Assembly: GCF_000420445.1 (NCBI RefSeq)
Contig: NZ_ATUY01000001.1
Coordinates: 62,001 to 126,000 of the forward strand
Direction of reading: 5' to 3'
DNA from: Actinotignum urinale DSM 15805
GTDB taxonomy: Bacteria > Actinomycetota > Actinomycetes > Actinomycetales > Actinomycetaceae
Length of the DNA: 64,000 nucleotides
Both the position numbers and the translations under genes were made by a program. The stretch's first letter is position 1; each line of letters starts with the position of its first letter. Shown in pieces: positions 9,309 to 17,437 of this stretch. Below the pieces are notes generated by a model. That model did not search any database. It was not told where the DNA came from and saw nothing but the letters and a program-made list of their open reading frames with translations.

Positions 9309-9430
9309 CGTGGAACAACTGCTGAACCTGTTATCCAGATTCGTTATCCTAGATTGGTTTTGATTTTAATTGTGGGTTTACGACGGTTGACTATCGTGTA
9401 TAACACCTGTCCCCCATCGCACCGTATGTT

Positions 9431-10642
9431 TTAGTGGCCCTTAACTTCCTGACCGATGGACTTCATCGTGTCCTGGAACCAGGGCTGGGTGATGTCGAAA
9501 GCCTTGTGGCCCTTAATGCGGGCGAAGGCAATGTTTGTCAAAACATCTCCGTTTTCTTCATCGTGCCCAATCACGCCGGACTTATCGCCCAGCGCACAAT
9601 CCACAGCCAAATCAACCATGCCCTTAATGAGGCGCAGATCTTCAGCATTGGCGTGCCATGCGCGGGAGAAGTAGCCGGACTTCTGAACCATCACCTTTTC
9701 GGCACCGAGCTTGGCTGCGAACTGCTTGGCGAACCATGCACCCGGGTTAATATCGTCGAGGCGAACATGGCCGAAGGGATCACGCGGAACTTCTTCGCCA
9801 GATGCTTCCATTTCTGCCACGATTTCATCAACGCCTGCACCTTCGGAAAGGAAAATGTTGACGTTGCCAATTTCGTCCATGACGGCCTTCAAACGCTTTG
9901 CTTCCGCTTCAAGATCAATCTTCATTTCGGGGAGGAATACTGCGTGAACATCCCAGCGTTCCTTGGTGAGCCCAAGAGCCGGAGCCCATTCCTGCTTGCC
10001 CACCCAGTCATGATAGTTCTTTGCGGCCTGAGCGGTGAGGTAACCACAGTTACGGCCCATTACTTCGTGAACAATAAGCATACGCGGGTTGGAACGATGC
10101 TCACCAATCACGTGCTGAGCGAAAAGTGAACTTTCTTCAGCTGCAGTCCATGCTCCCAGCGACTGACGAATCGGAATAATATCGTTATCGATTGTCTTGG
10201 GAAGGCCAACCACCGTCATGTGATAGCCGTTATCCTCAAGGTAGTGCGCCAAATCAGCTGCGGTGGTGTTGGTATCGTCGCCACCAATCGTGTGGAGAAC
10301 GTCAACGCCATCTTCACGCAAACGATTCGCGGCGAATTCGAGCGGATTCACGCCTTCCTCAACAAGTCCACGCTTAACAAGATCTTTAGCGTTGGTGAGC
10401 TTTACACGAGAATTACCGATGGGGCTTCCGCCGTAATTGTGGAGAATCTTCGCTTGCTTGCGACCTTCGTCGGTAATCTTGACATAATTGCCTGTCAACA
10501 GACCGTGATATCCATACTGATAAGCAATAATTTCAACATCGGGCGCTACTTCTGTGTAACGTTCAATTAACCCTCCCACTGCGGAGGACAGGCAGGGGGC
10601 AAATCCACCTGCGGTAAGAAGAGCAACACGGCGAACAGTCAT
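9431..10642 (-). CDS. pfp: PPi-dependent 6-phosphofructokinase
   Basis: Phosphorylates fructose 6-phosphate reversibly using pyrophosphate, in glycolysis/gluconeogenesis. The diagnostic positions are visible: GGDD at 120-123, where ATP enzymes have GGDG, and PKTID at 148-152, where ATP enzymes have Gly instead of Lys. Both point to PPi. MGRNCGYLTA near 197 binds sugar phosphate. Length (403 aa) fits the actinobacterial clade. The ATG has GGAAGG 7 nt upstream. aroG follows on the same strand after the leader structure. Confidence 0.92.
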   Translation of the reverse strand: MTVRRVALLTAGGFAPCLSSAVGGLIERYTEVAPDVEIIAYQYGYHGLLTGNYVKITDEGRKQAKILHNYGGSPIGNSRVKLTNAKDLVKRGLVEEGVNPLEFAANRLREDGVDVLHTIGGDDTNTTAADLAHYLEDNGYHMTVVGLPKTIDNDIIPIRQSLGAWTAAEESSLFAQHVIGEHRSNPRMLIVHEVMGRNCGYLTAQAAKNYHDWVGKQEWAPALGLTKERWDVHAVFLPEMKIDLEAEAKRLKAVMDEIGNVNIFLSEGAGVDEIVAEMEASGEEVPRDPFGHVRLDDINPGAWFAKQFAAKLGAEKVMVQKSGYFSRAWHANAEDLRLIKGMVDLAVDCALGDKSGVIGHDEENGDVLTNIAFARIKGHKAFDITQPWFQDTMKSIGQEVKGH

Positions 10643-10711
10643 CTTTAACCTTCCAAATTAGCCTGATAGGAAATCTTCCCACAGCCAGTATAACGGCTAT
10701 GATGGTTTTTT

Positions 10712-11134
10712 ATGGAAGATAAGCACGCCGATGATATCTGGAAACGCTGCGAGCGAGATTTAAGCGAGGGCGAAACGTCGTCGCTCGGGTCGCTAAACTG
10801 GACACCAGATACCACTACGCCATTAGGTGGTCCACGCGACTGGATTCCCGCCGAAGAACCCGAATTTGATACAGATGAGTTTTTTGAAGAAGAAGCACGA
10901 GCTGAATTTTCAACTCCCCTTCCCTCGGGCAACAGGTGGGCGCTTCCCGCTTGGATTGGATGTATAGTGGGTGCGATTATTGCGTTGCTCAGCGGTAGCG
11001 GTTTACTTTTTTCCTCTACAACTATTACCGCATGTGGCGGAATTCTTGCTGTATTCGGGGCTGTTGTTGCCGTATTTTGTAGCGCACCTAAACACTCCGA
11101 CACCGATCCTTGGGACGACGGAGCCCGCGTATAA
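10712..11134 (+). CDS. Small membrane protein with acidic N-terminus
   Basis: 140 residues, not assigned to a named family. Residues 1-70 are hydrophilic and acidic, with a DEFFEEEARAE stretch, and lie ahead of two membrane segments (about 75-95 and 97-118). The C-terminus ends DPWDDGARV, an ending I recall from small actinobacterial membrane proteins of unknown role. It is divergent from pfp and convergent with the FKBP lipoprotein gene. The ATG follows TATGAT by 8 nt, with no clear ribosome binding site. Confidence 0.7.
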   Translation: MEDKHADDIWKRCERDLSEGETSSLGSLNWTPDTTTPLGGPRDWIPAEEPEFDTDEFFEEEARAEFSTPLPSGNRWALPAWIGCIVGAIIALLSGSGLLFSSTTITACGGILAVFGAVVAVFCSAPKHSDTDPWDDGARV

Positions 11135-11320
11135 ACTGGCGGTTTTTTCACCTCTCACACATTGGCAAGCATTTCACCATAGTAGCAAGCCGGCACAGTT
11201 TATCTTTTCTCTATGTACCAAGATTTTCTGCACCCGGAAATATTAACTTAAATCAACTCACCATAAACCAAACTAACAGCGAACCCAACTTTCCCGCACC
11301 ATACCAACGAAAACCCAGCA

Positions 11321-11348
11321 AAAAACAACACGTTCTGGCCAATACGCC
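11321..11348. repeat. Dispersed 28-bp repeat, copy 1
   Basis: A 28-bp sequence containing AACACGTTCTGGCC recurs at 55096-55123 with one mismatch. It lies in the 304-bp interval 11135-11438, which otherwise holds AC-rich sequence, no credible gene, and the long inverted repeat at its end. Confidence 0.7.
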
Positions 11349-11375
11349 GAAAACCTACGATTTAGTCCTATGCCC

Positions 11376-11426
11376 CGAAACATGTTGGCCGGTGGTGTCT
11401 TAGACACCACCGGCCAACATGTTTCG
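11376..11426. terminator. 25-bp perfect inverted repeat between convergent genes
   Basis: Arms 11376-11400 and 11402-11426 are perfectly complementary around a single central T. The core is ATGTTGGCCGGTGGTGTC. It lies between the convergent small membrane protein and FKBP genes. ATGTTTTAGCC follows on the plus strand, so only a weak U-tract is present. Confidence 0.75.
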
Positions 11427-11438
11427 ATGTTTTAGCCC

Positions 11439-12428
11439 CTAGTAGAAGCAGAGAATATCGGCAACAACCGCAATAGCTTTATCGGGTTTTGACGGATCTG
11501 GTGAAGGCGCTGTAATGAGCACACGGGACCCTTCTGGAATTCCTGCGAGTTTCTTAAAGAGTTCTTGAGAACTGGGGAATTCTCTGGCACCACTCGGAAC
11601 TTCTTTCTTTGTCGGCTGCCAGGTATTTTCGATGTAATCAGGGTCGTTATCCCAGGCTGCCACTGCGAACTGGAGAACATATGTTCCCTGTTCGGGCAGA
11701 GGATTTCCATGCCCTCTCGCTATCACCTTTACCTGAATTTCTCCAGGCTTTTCCTGACCGTCTTTCACTTTGAGTTTTGTTACCGGCTCACCAACCGCAC
11801 CTTCGTAGGAAACGGGAAGATTCTCAGGCGAGATTTCAACTGTGGCATCTTTTTGCCCGGCAGATGAAGGATTCCAAGATCCAAGAACCTCAACGTAAAA
11901 AACAATAACGTCATCTTTCCCAATTCCTGCCTGGGCGCTACCTCCCTGAGGTCCATAACCTAACTCAGCAGGAACAGAGACAATGATTTTGTCGCCAACA
12001 TGGGCTTTTTCTAGAGAATACGTCCACCCAGGGATAACTTGCGAAAGTGGGAAAGAGATAGATTGCCCGCGTTTAAATGAAGAATCGAAAGCCTTATCTT
12101 TTCCCCACACTTGCCCAACGTAGTTCACTTTCACGCTAGCATTCTCACCAACAACAGCGCCGGAGCCTTTCTCCACGCTTTTCACCGTCAGTTTTTCCGG
12201 AGCTTTTTTATCTGCCACAGAAAAATCAAGAAGCGTATCCGCACCTTCGCCCTTTAATCCCGGCATACCCTTATCTGTGTACACGATTTCAGGTTTCTCA
12301 GTGGACTTTTGAGATTGCGAGCTTTGCGACGGATTATTCGTAGCTTTTGCAGACTTACTAGCCGATGAGCAAGCTGTCAACGCGAACGCCATGAGAGTGG
12401 CGAGTGAAGTGGCAAGTATTTTTCGCAT
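11439..12428 (-). CDS. FKBP-type peptidyl-prolyl isomerase lipoprotein
   Basis: A secreted lipoprotein expected to catalyse proline isomerisation during folding of exported proteins. I chose ATG 12428 (329 aa): MRKILATSLATLMAFALTAC is a clear lipoprotein signal, with the lipidated Cys at 20. A Ser/Lys linker follows. The first FKBP domain (about 80-185) has VNYVGQVW, GWTYSLEKAHVGDK and ELGYGPQGG. A second, degenerate domain fills 200-329 and lacks most active-site residues. Two-domain FKBP lipoproteins are common in actinobacteria. Confidence 0.9.
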   Translation of the reverse strand: MRKILATSLATLMAFALTACSSASKSAKATNNPSQSSQSQKSTEKPEIVYTDKGMPGLKGEGADTLLDFSVADKKAPEKLTVKSVEKGSGAVVGENASVKVNYVGQVWGKDKAFDSSFKRGQSISFPLSQVIPGWTYSLEKAHVGDKIIVSVPAELGYGPQGGSAQAGIGKDDVIVFYVEVLGSWNPSSAGQKDATVEISPENLPVSYEGAVGEPVTKLKVKDGQEKPGEIQVKVIARGHGNPLPEQGTYVLQFAVAAWDNDPDYIENTWQPTKKEVPSGAREFPSSQELFKKLAGIPEGSRVLITAPSPDPSKPDKAIAVVADILCFY

Positions 12429-12491
12429 AGTCTTCTTTCTGTTAGGAAATATCAAAGAATGCCCGGGCGCTTGTTGCGCATGGAAAATGCA

Positions 12492-13847
12492 CTACTTGGT
12501 TTCACCAATCTTCTTGAGCATCAAGGCTTCAGCCAAAATAGCGTTACGCCAATCTCCCAAATCGAGAGACTCGTTGTGCGCATGTGCACGAGTATCAGGA
12601 TCTTCAATACCCGTAATAAGAATAGCTGCGTTCGGGAATACTTCTGCCAAATCGGCGACGAACGGGATTGACCCGCCGGCTCCAATATCAACAGACTTAT
12701 GCCCCCAGGCTTCCTCGAAAGCATCACGAGCAACCTGGATGTATGGAGAACTGGTGTCCACCAAGAAACCGGGGCCATCCTCTGCAACCGTTGTTTCCAC
12801 AATGGCACCCCAGGGAGCATGTGCTTTCACGTGGCGAGCAAGCGCTTCACCAGCTTCATGCGTGTTCTGCCCTGGCGCGACACGCAAGGAAAGATACGCC
12901 TTACATGTTGGAGCAAGAGTGTTGGTTGCGTGGCTTGTTGGTGTTACATCCATTCCAACGACGCAAACATGCGGTTTCGTCCACAACGTTGACGTAATAG
13001 AGCCACTACCGAGCAACTGAACCTGATCAGGAATTGATGCATCCTGGCGGAACGTTTCTTCCGGATAATCAACATCCGTATGTTCCCAACCATCGAGACC
13101 TTCGACGCGGACGTCACCATTTTCGTCGTGAATAGAAGCAATAATGTGGGACATTGCCGTCACGGCATCAATTGCCGGGCCACCCATCAGCCCAGAGTGA
13201 ATACCGTGATTCAACGTACGAACATTCACTTCGAGGCGAACAACACCACGCAACATTACGGTTAATGCCGGAATTCCGACCTGCCAATTCGCAGCATCTG
13301 CCACAACCATCACGTCGGATTCCAGACGATCCTTATACTTTTCCAAAAAGGCATGGAATGTGGGTGAACCAACTTCTTCTTCGCCCTCAATAAAGAGAGT
13401 GACATTCACGTTGAGATCATCGCCGAGAGCTTCCAGCGCCCCGAAGTGCATCATTACGCCAGCTTTATCATCCGCCGCGCCACGCCCGTACAAGCGACCG
13501 TTGCGTTCCACGGGTTCGTAAGGATCTTCTTGATCCCATCCTTCCAGGGTGCCTTCGGGCTGAACATCGTGGTGTCCGTACAAAAGAACTGTTGGACGAT
13601 CCGCACCAACATGCTTATGTGCGAGAACCGCAGGGCGTCCTTTGCGTCCATCTTCTGTTTCAAGTTCAATTATTTCGACGTCAAAGCCCTGCTTGCGCGC
13701 AAGATCGGCAACAAAATTAGCGGATTTTTTCAGCATCGACTGGTCGAAAGATTCGACGGAAACTGAAGGAATACGGATAAAATCTTCAAGTTGCTCACGA
13801 TGAAGGGGCAACTGCTTGTCTACAATAGTAGTTAGTTCTTGACTCAT
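12492..13847 (-). CDS. M20 family dipeptidase (zinc metallopeptidase)
   Basis: Hydrolyses dipeptides or related amides in the cytoplasm. Metal-ligand motifs are in order: YGHHDVQPEG (about 88-97), GRGAADDKAG (about 120-129), and FIEGEEEVGSP (about 150-160) with the catalytic Glu pair; the last ligand is in RAHAHNES near 425. The lid/dimerisation domain lies between. ATG 13847 gives 451 aa, normal for this dipeptidase group; the frame extends 20 codons upstream without family similarity. The DNA just before the start looks leaderless. Confidence 0.9.
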   Translation of the reverse strand: MSQELTTIVDKQLPLHREQLEDFIRIPSVSVESFDQSMLKKSANFVADLARKQGFDVEIIELETEDGRKGRPAVLAHKHVGADRPTVLLYGHHDVQPEGTLEGWDQEDPYEPVERNGRLYGRGAADDKAGVMMHFGALEALGDDLNVNVTLFIEGEEEVGSPTFHAFLEKYKDRLESDVMVVADAANWQVGIPALTVMLRGVVRLEVNVRTLNHGIHSGLMGGPAIDAVTAMSHIIASIHDENGDVRVEGLDGWEHTDVDYPEETFRQDASIPDQVQLLGSGSITSTLWTKPHVCVVGMDVTPTSHATNTLAPTCKAYLSLRVAPGQNTHEAGEALARHVKAHAPWGAIVETTVAEDGPGFLVDTSSPYIQVARDAFEEAWGHKSVDIGAGGSIPFVADLAEVFPNAAILITGIEDPDTRAHAHNESLDLGDWRNAILAEALMLKKIGETK

Positions 13848-13860
13848 AATCTTTAGAATA
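13848..13860 (-). promoter_or_regulatory. Leaderless-type -10 element of the M20 dipeptidase gene
   Basis: TATTCT (13860-13855) lies 7 nt before ATG 13847, and there is no purine-rich ribosome binding site. Confidence 0.4.
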
Positions 13861-14022
13861 GTCGTTTGAAGAAAATCGTGCCTGTCTAAGAACGTTATCT
13901 TTTTCAATTCGGGCTAATGGCGAAAATTCGACGTTTTACATGTAGACTCAGTAAGATATTTATGGATTAAAGATGGGTAGCACCATCGTCGTCATAAACA
14001 AGTTATTTTTTTGGGAGCATAC

Positions 14023-14697
14023 ATGGCTTTTGGTCGTAAAAAGTCTAGTCGTAACAACACGGAAGAAGAGAAGGTCACCCCACCTGCTCTTCCTAAGGGG
14101 TACACCCCGGGTAAGGGCGCTCCCACACCAAAGCGACGTGACGTTGAATCGCGCAAACGCAAACCCATTATTCCCGATAAAGTTTCGATGACGAAAGCTG
14201 AACGCAAGGCTCTGCGTGCCGAAGAACGCGCACGCAACAGTGCCCAGTGGGAACGTGAACAAAAGGCCTTGAAAGAGGGCGATATTAAGAACATGCCGAT
14301 TGGGCACCGCGGTGAAGAACGCGCTTTCGCTCGTGATGCGCTCGACGCTCGTTTCCAGTTCGCCTCATATATGGCACTCATGGCGCTTGTTCTGATCGTT
14401 GGCATGTTTGTTGTTGGCCAGTATGGAACTCCCGCCCAGTTCAATGCTTTCGTGTTGAGCGTGTACGCCATCATCATTCTGATGTTTGTGGAGGCCTGGT
14501 TTAAGGCACGTAAAATTCGCCGTCTTGTTGCCTATCGTTTTGGTGACGCAAAAGTTCCGCCGCGCCTTGCCGGGCAAATGACTTCCCGCGCATTTACGCC
14601 GCGTCGTTTCCGTTTACCGCGTCCGCGTGTCAAACGTGGAGAATATCCTAAGGGTGGAGGCCCGGAAGATATGAAGGCGGCAATGCAATCCAAGTAA
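14023..14697 (+). CDS. DUF3043 membrane protein
   Basis: An actinobacterial membrane protein of unknown function. The family signature is a charged N-terminus (KGAPTPKRRDVESRKRKPIIPD, here about 28-50) followed by a Lys/Arg/Glu helix, two adjacent membrane segments (about 118-138 and 145-163), and a short basic tail. ATG 14023 has GGGAGC 4 nt upstream, giving 224 aa. It is divergent from the dipeptidase gene. Confidence 0.85.
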   Translation: MAFGRKKSSRNNTEEEKVTPPALPKGYTPGKGAPTPKRRDVESRKRKPIIPDKVSMTKAERKALRAEERARNSAQWEREQKALKEGDIKNMPIGHRGEERAFARDALDARFQFASYMALMALVLIVGMFVVGQYGTPAQFNAFVLSVYAIIILMFVEAWFKARKIRRLVAYRFGDAKVPPRLAGQMTSRAFTPRRFRLPRPRVKRGEYPKGGGPEDMKAAMQSK

Positions 14698-14728
14698 GTG
14701 ACACTCCAAATAAGTGACACTCCAAGTA
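14690..14728. repeat. 16-bp tandem repeat overlapping the DUF3043 stop codon
   Basis: Units of CCAAGTAAGTGACACT begin at 14690 and 14706, with a partial third at 14722. The first unit contains the last codons and the stop, so the repeat grew out from the gene end. Confidence 0.7.
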
Positions 14729-14764
14729 AACAATGCGGGTCACGTAGGTAAATAGATAAGTAAA

Positions 14765-14794
14765 CAATGCTCGACGTAATGGCGTCGAGCATTG
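14765..14794 (+). terminator. Terminator-like hairpin after DUF3043
   Basis: 12-bp perfect arms (CAATGCTCGACG and complement) enclose a 6-nt loop and are followed by TGCATTTATTG. It separates the convergent DUF3043 and 144-residue membrane protein genes. Confidence 0.7.
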
Positions 14795-14861
14795 TGCATT
14801 TATTGCTTCAACCCCTAGTACTATTTTTCGCTTTTTGGCCCACGCACGTTGACAACTCACG

Positions 14862-14975
14862 CTTTGTTCAAACGCATTCGTTACTTGAGCGCCATTGCTT
14901 CAAGCACGTTACTTCAACAACACCCATTATTTCAAACGGTATTACTTCAAGCCCGGTTAACCATTGCGAAGTTTA
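14862..14975. repeat. Degenerate TTACTTCAA-type repeats
   Basis: Loose units resembling ATTACTTCAAGC(A/C)CG occur five or six times, then CCATTGCGAAGT twice. The block directly adjoins the stop codon of the minus-strand membrane protein gene. No gene is seen here. Confidence 0.5.
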
Positions 14976-15407
14976 CACATTGCGAAGTGCGTGATGTGCC
15001 GGGCGCGACCAAATGAGCCACGCGAGGGCAAGAATCGCACCAACTGTGGGGAGATAAAAATAGGTACTTCCGGCTTCAAACCAGGGGTTCACGCGGTCAA
15101 ATAATTCCGGTTTTATTCCCCCAATAACTGCGCACACAACATTGACGAACCATCCACACCCGGAAATCCACCTCATGCGACGCCCGTTGTGCAGTGCTCC
15201 GGTGGCCGCGAGCAACCACACTGTAGCCGCGACAAGTGTTGTGATAGATGTGGAAACATTACCCAGTTGAAAATCAAGTGTTGCATTCACGATGCCACGC
15301 CAAGCGAAAATAAGCGAGCCTGTAGCGAGAATAATAAGGAAAATAAGGGGCAACCCGCTAGCCGACCTTCGTTTGTCGCGAATTATTTCACATTTAACTC
15401 GTTCCAC
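14973..15407 (-). CDS. Four-helix integral membrane protein, unknown function
   Basis: 144 residues with four hydrophobic segments (about 20-36, 52-72, 81-99, 117-134) and short charged ends. I do not recognise the family with confidence. The GTG start at 15407 has AGGA 5 nt upstream. Gene neighbours (DUF3043, lpd) are housekeeping, so this is probably a conserved actinobacterial small membrane protein rather than an accessory gene. Confidence 0.65.
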   Translation of the reverse strand: MERVKCEIIRDKRRSASGLPLIFLIILATGSLIFAWRGIVNATLDFQLGNVSTSITTLVAATVWLLAATGALHNGRRMRWISGCGWFVNVVCAVIGGIKPELFDRVNPWFEAGSTYFYLPTVGAILALAWLIWSRPAHHALRNV

Positions 15408-15606
15408 ACGACATCCTATTTCTGTTCATTTCCGGACAATAGCAACGTGCATGACATATTTCCTACTAAAGCACCCATTATATATCCCATTGAATATTTA
15501 TGCACCCTGGGCGCGAGACTACGCACGTACACCACAACACACGATTAATCTCCACTTGCGAAGCAACCTCCGCGGAACTTACACACGCACGCCGTCGCAC
15601 AATCTT

Positions 15607-15918
15607 TTAAGAACGATGCGTGGCGTTCCAGTGACGCATTGATTCCGGGTATCCGACCTTCACAATTTCATAGAGAGGTACGCCGATTTCGTGAGCAATT
15701 GAGGCGGCCTCTTTAATTCCATTCACTCGGCGCCTTGTCCATTCCCCACTGCGGGCAACACACAAAATTGCCGCAGATTCACGAGGGGTTTCCGTTTCAA
15801 AATAGGCTTCCACGCCCTCACGGGTTTCCACAAACTCACGAAGATGGACGACGACGTGTTTGCGTTGAGGAAGTTCTATATTATCTGAGGTACGTTTTTT
15901 TCGTGAAAAGAATCGCAT
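15607..15918 (-). CDS. Conserved small actinobacterial protein next to lpd
   Basis: 103 residues, soluble, no signal peptide. EWTRRRV near 59-65 and the C-terminal VGYPESMRHWN resemble a short conserved protein that I recall between aminopeptidase and lpd genes in other actinobacteria (GYPxRMRxY ending). Its function is unknown. It is divergent from lpd and has a leaderless-type promoter. Confidence 0.7.
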   Translation of the reverse strand: MRFFSRKKRTSDNIELPQRKHVVVHLREFVETREGVEAYFETETPRESAAILCVARSGEWTRRRVNGIKEAASIAHEIGVPLYEIVKVGYPESMRHWNATHRS

Positions 15919-15930
15919 GGCTGAAGTCTA
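15919..15930 (-). promoter_or_regulatory. Leaderless-type -10 element
   Basis: TAGACT (15930-15925) lies exactly 6 nt before ATG 15918; no ribosome binding site is visible. Confidence 0.45.
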
Positions 15931-16042
15931 CAATGACATCAATGCGCTTATTGCGATACAGGTAACAAAATAACGCTACTTTGATTACACTTTTAGGCAG
16001 AGCTTCTATGCTCAAAAACATTTTTTCAGGGAAGGGATTCGC

Positions 16043-17416
16043 ATGGCAGAAACGAAAGAATATGACATCGTTATTCTAGGTGGCGGTAGTGGTGGATACG
16101 CCACCGCGTTGCGCGCCGGTCAGTTGGGCATGAAAGTTGCGCTTATTGAAGCCGATAAACTCGGCGGTACATGTTTACATCGTGGTTGTATCCCTACCAA
16201 AGCGCTCCTCCACGCAGCTGAAATTGCAGACGAAATGCGTGAGGCTGCAAGTGTTGGCGTGAAGGGTAGCTTTGAAGGTATTGATATGCCAACCTTGAAT
16301 GCTTACAAGGATGGCGTTATCGACAAGATGTTCAAGGGCTTAACGGGTCTTGTTAAGTCTCGTAACGTTGATCTTATTTCCGGTTGGGGACGCCTCGTCG
16401 CAAAAGACACCATTGAAGCAAACGGTGTTCACTACAAGGGTAAGCATGTTGTTCTCGCCTCCGGATCCTTCTCCAAGACAATCGGGCAGGAAATCACCGG
16501 GCGTGTCCTTACCTCCACAGAAGCATTAAACATGCATGAAGCCCCCGGTTCTGTCATCGTTCTTGGCGGTGGCGTTATCGGCGTTGAATTTGCTTCCGCA
16601 TGGCGTTCTTATGGAGCAGAAGTTCAAATTATTGAAGGTTTGCCACGTTTGGTTCCCAATGAAGATCCCGAAATCTCCAAGAACCTTGAACGTCAGTTCC
16701 GCAAGCGCGGTATCAAATTCGCGACGAAAACAATGTTCGATCATCTCGAGCAAACGCCCAACAGCGTTAAGGTCTTCACTCAGGACGGTAAGACATTCGA
16801 AGCTGATTACCTCTTGATTGCCATCGGGCGCGGTCCTTCCACCGCAAATCTTGGCTACGAAGAGCAGGGCATCGCAATGGATCGCGGATTTGTTCTCACC
16901 AACGAACGCCTTCAAACAAACGTCCCGGGCGTCTACGCCGTCGGCGATATTGTTCCTGGCCTTCAGCTTGCTCATCGTGGCTTCCTCCAGGGCATTTTCG
17001 TTGCAGAAGATATTGCCGGTTTGAATCCGAAGGTTATTAACGAAGATTACATTCCACGCGTCACCTTCTGCACACCTGAAATCGCATCCGTTGGTTTGAA
17101 CCAGGATAAGGCTGAAGAAAAGTACGGCAAGGAAAACATCGTTGCCGCCTCCTTCAACCTCACCGGTAACGGTAAGTCTCAGATGCTCGGCGCTAACGGT
17201 TTCGTGAAACTCGTCAGCGTGAAGGACGGCCCCATTGTTGGCTTCCACGCCATTGGTGCTCGCATGTCCGAACAAATTGGTGAAGGTGAACTCATGGTTG
17301 CTTGGGAAGCCTACGCAAAGGACTTCGATGGCCTCATCCATGCTCACCCAACTCAGAACGAAGCAATCGGTGAAGCTGCTTTGGCGCTTGCCGGTAAGCC
17401 ACTCCATAATCACTAG
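16043..17416 (+). CDS. lpd: Dihydrolipoyl dehydrogenase (E3)
   Basis: Reoxidises the lipoyl groups of 2-oxoacid dehydrogenase complexes with FAD and NAD+. The FAD-binding GGGSGGYATA is at 13-22, and the redox disulfide is C44/C49 in GGTCLHRGCIPTK. The NAD-binding GGGVIGVEFAS is near 175, and the catalytic His-Glu pair is H435/E440 in HAHPTQNE. The start has AGGGAAGGG 7 nt upstream. The E2 gene follows after 21 bp, so the two form an operon; E1 (aceE) lies 26 kb away. Confidence 0.97.
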   Translation: MAETKEYDIVILGGGSGGYATALRAGQLGMKVALIEADKLGGTCLHRGCIPTKALLHAAEIADEMREAASVGVKGSFEGIDMPTLNAYKDGVIDKMFKGLTGLVKSRNVDLISGWGRLVAKDTIEANGVHYKGKHVVLASGSFSKTIGQEITGRVLTSTEALNMHEAPGSVIVLGGGVIGVEFASAWRSYGAEVQIIEGLPRLVPNEDPEISKNLERQFRKRGIKFATKTMFDHLEQTPNSVKVFTQDGKTFEADYLLIAIGRGPSTANLGYEEQGIAMDRGFVLTNERLQTNVPGVYAVGDIVPGLQLAHRGFLQGIFVAEDIAGLNPKVINEDYIPRVTFCTPEIASVGLNQDKAEEKYGKENIVAASFNLTGNGKSQMLGANGFVKLVSVKDGPIVGFHAIGARMSEQIGEGELMVAWEAYAKDFDGLIHAHPTQNEAIGEAALALAGKPLHNH

Positions 17417-17437
17417 AAAGAACGAGGGAAAAAATAT

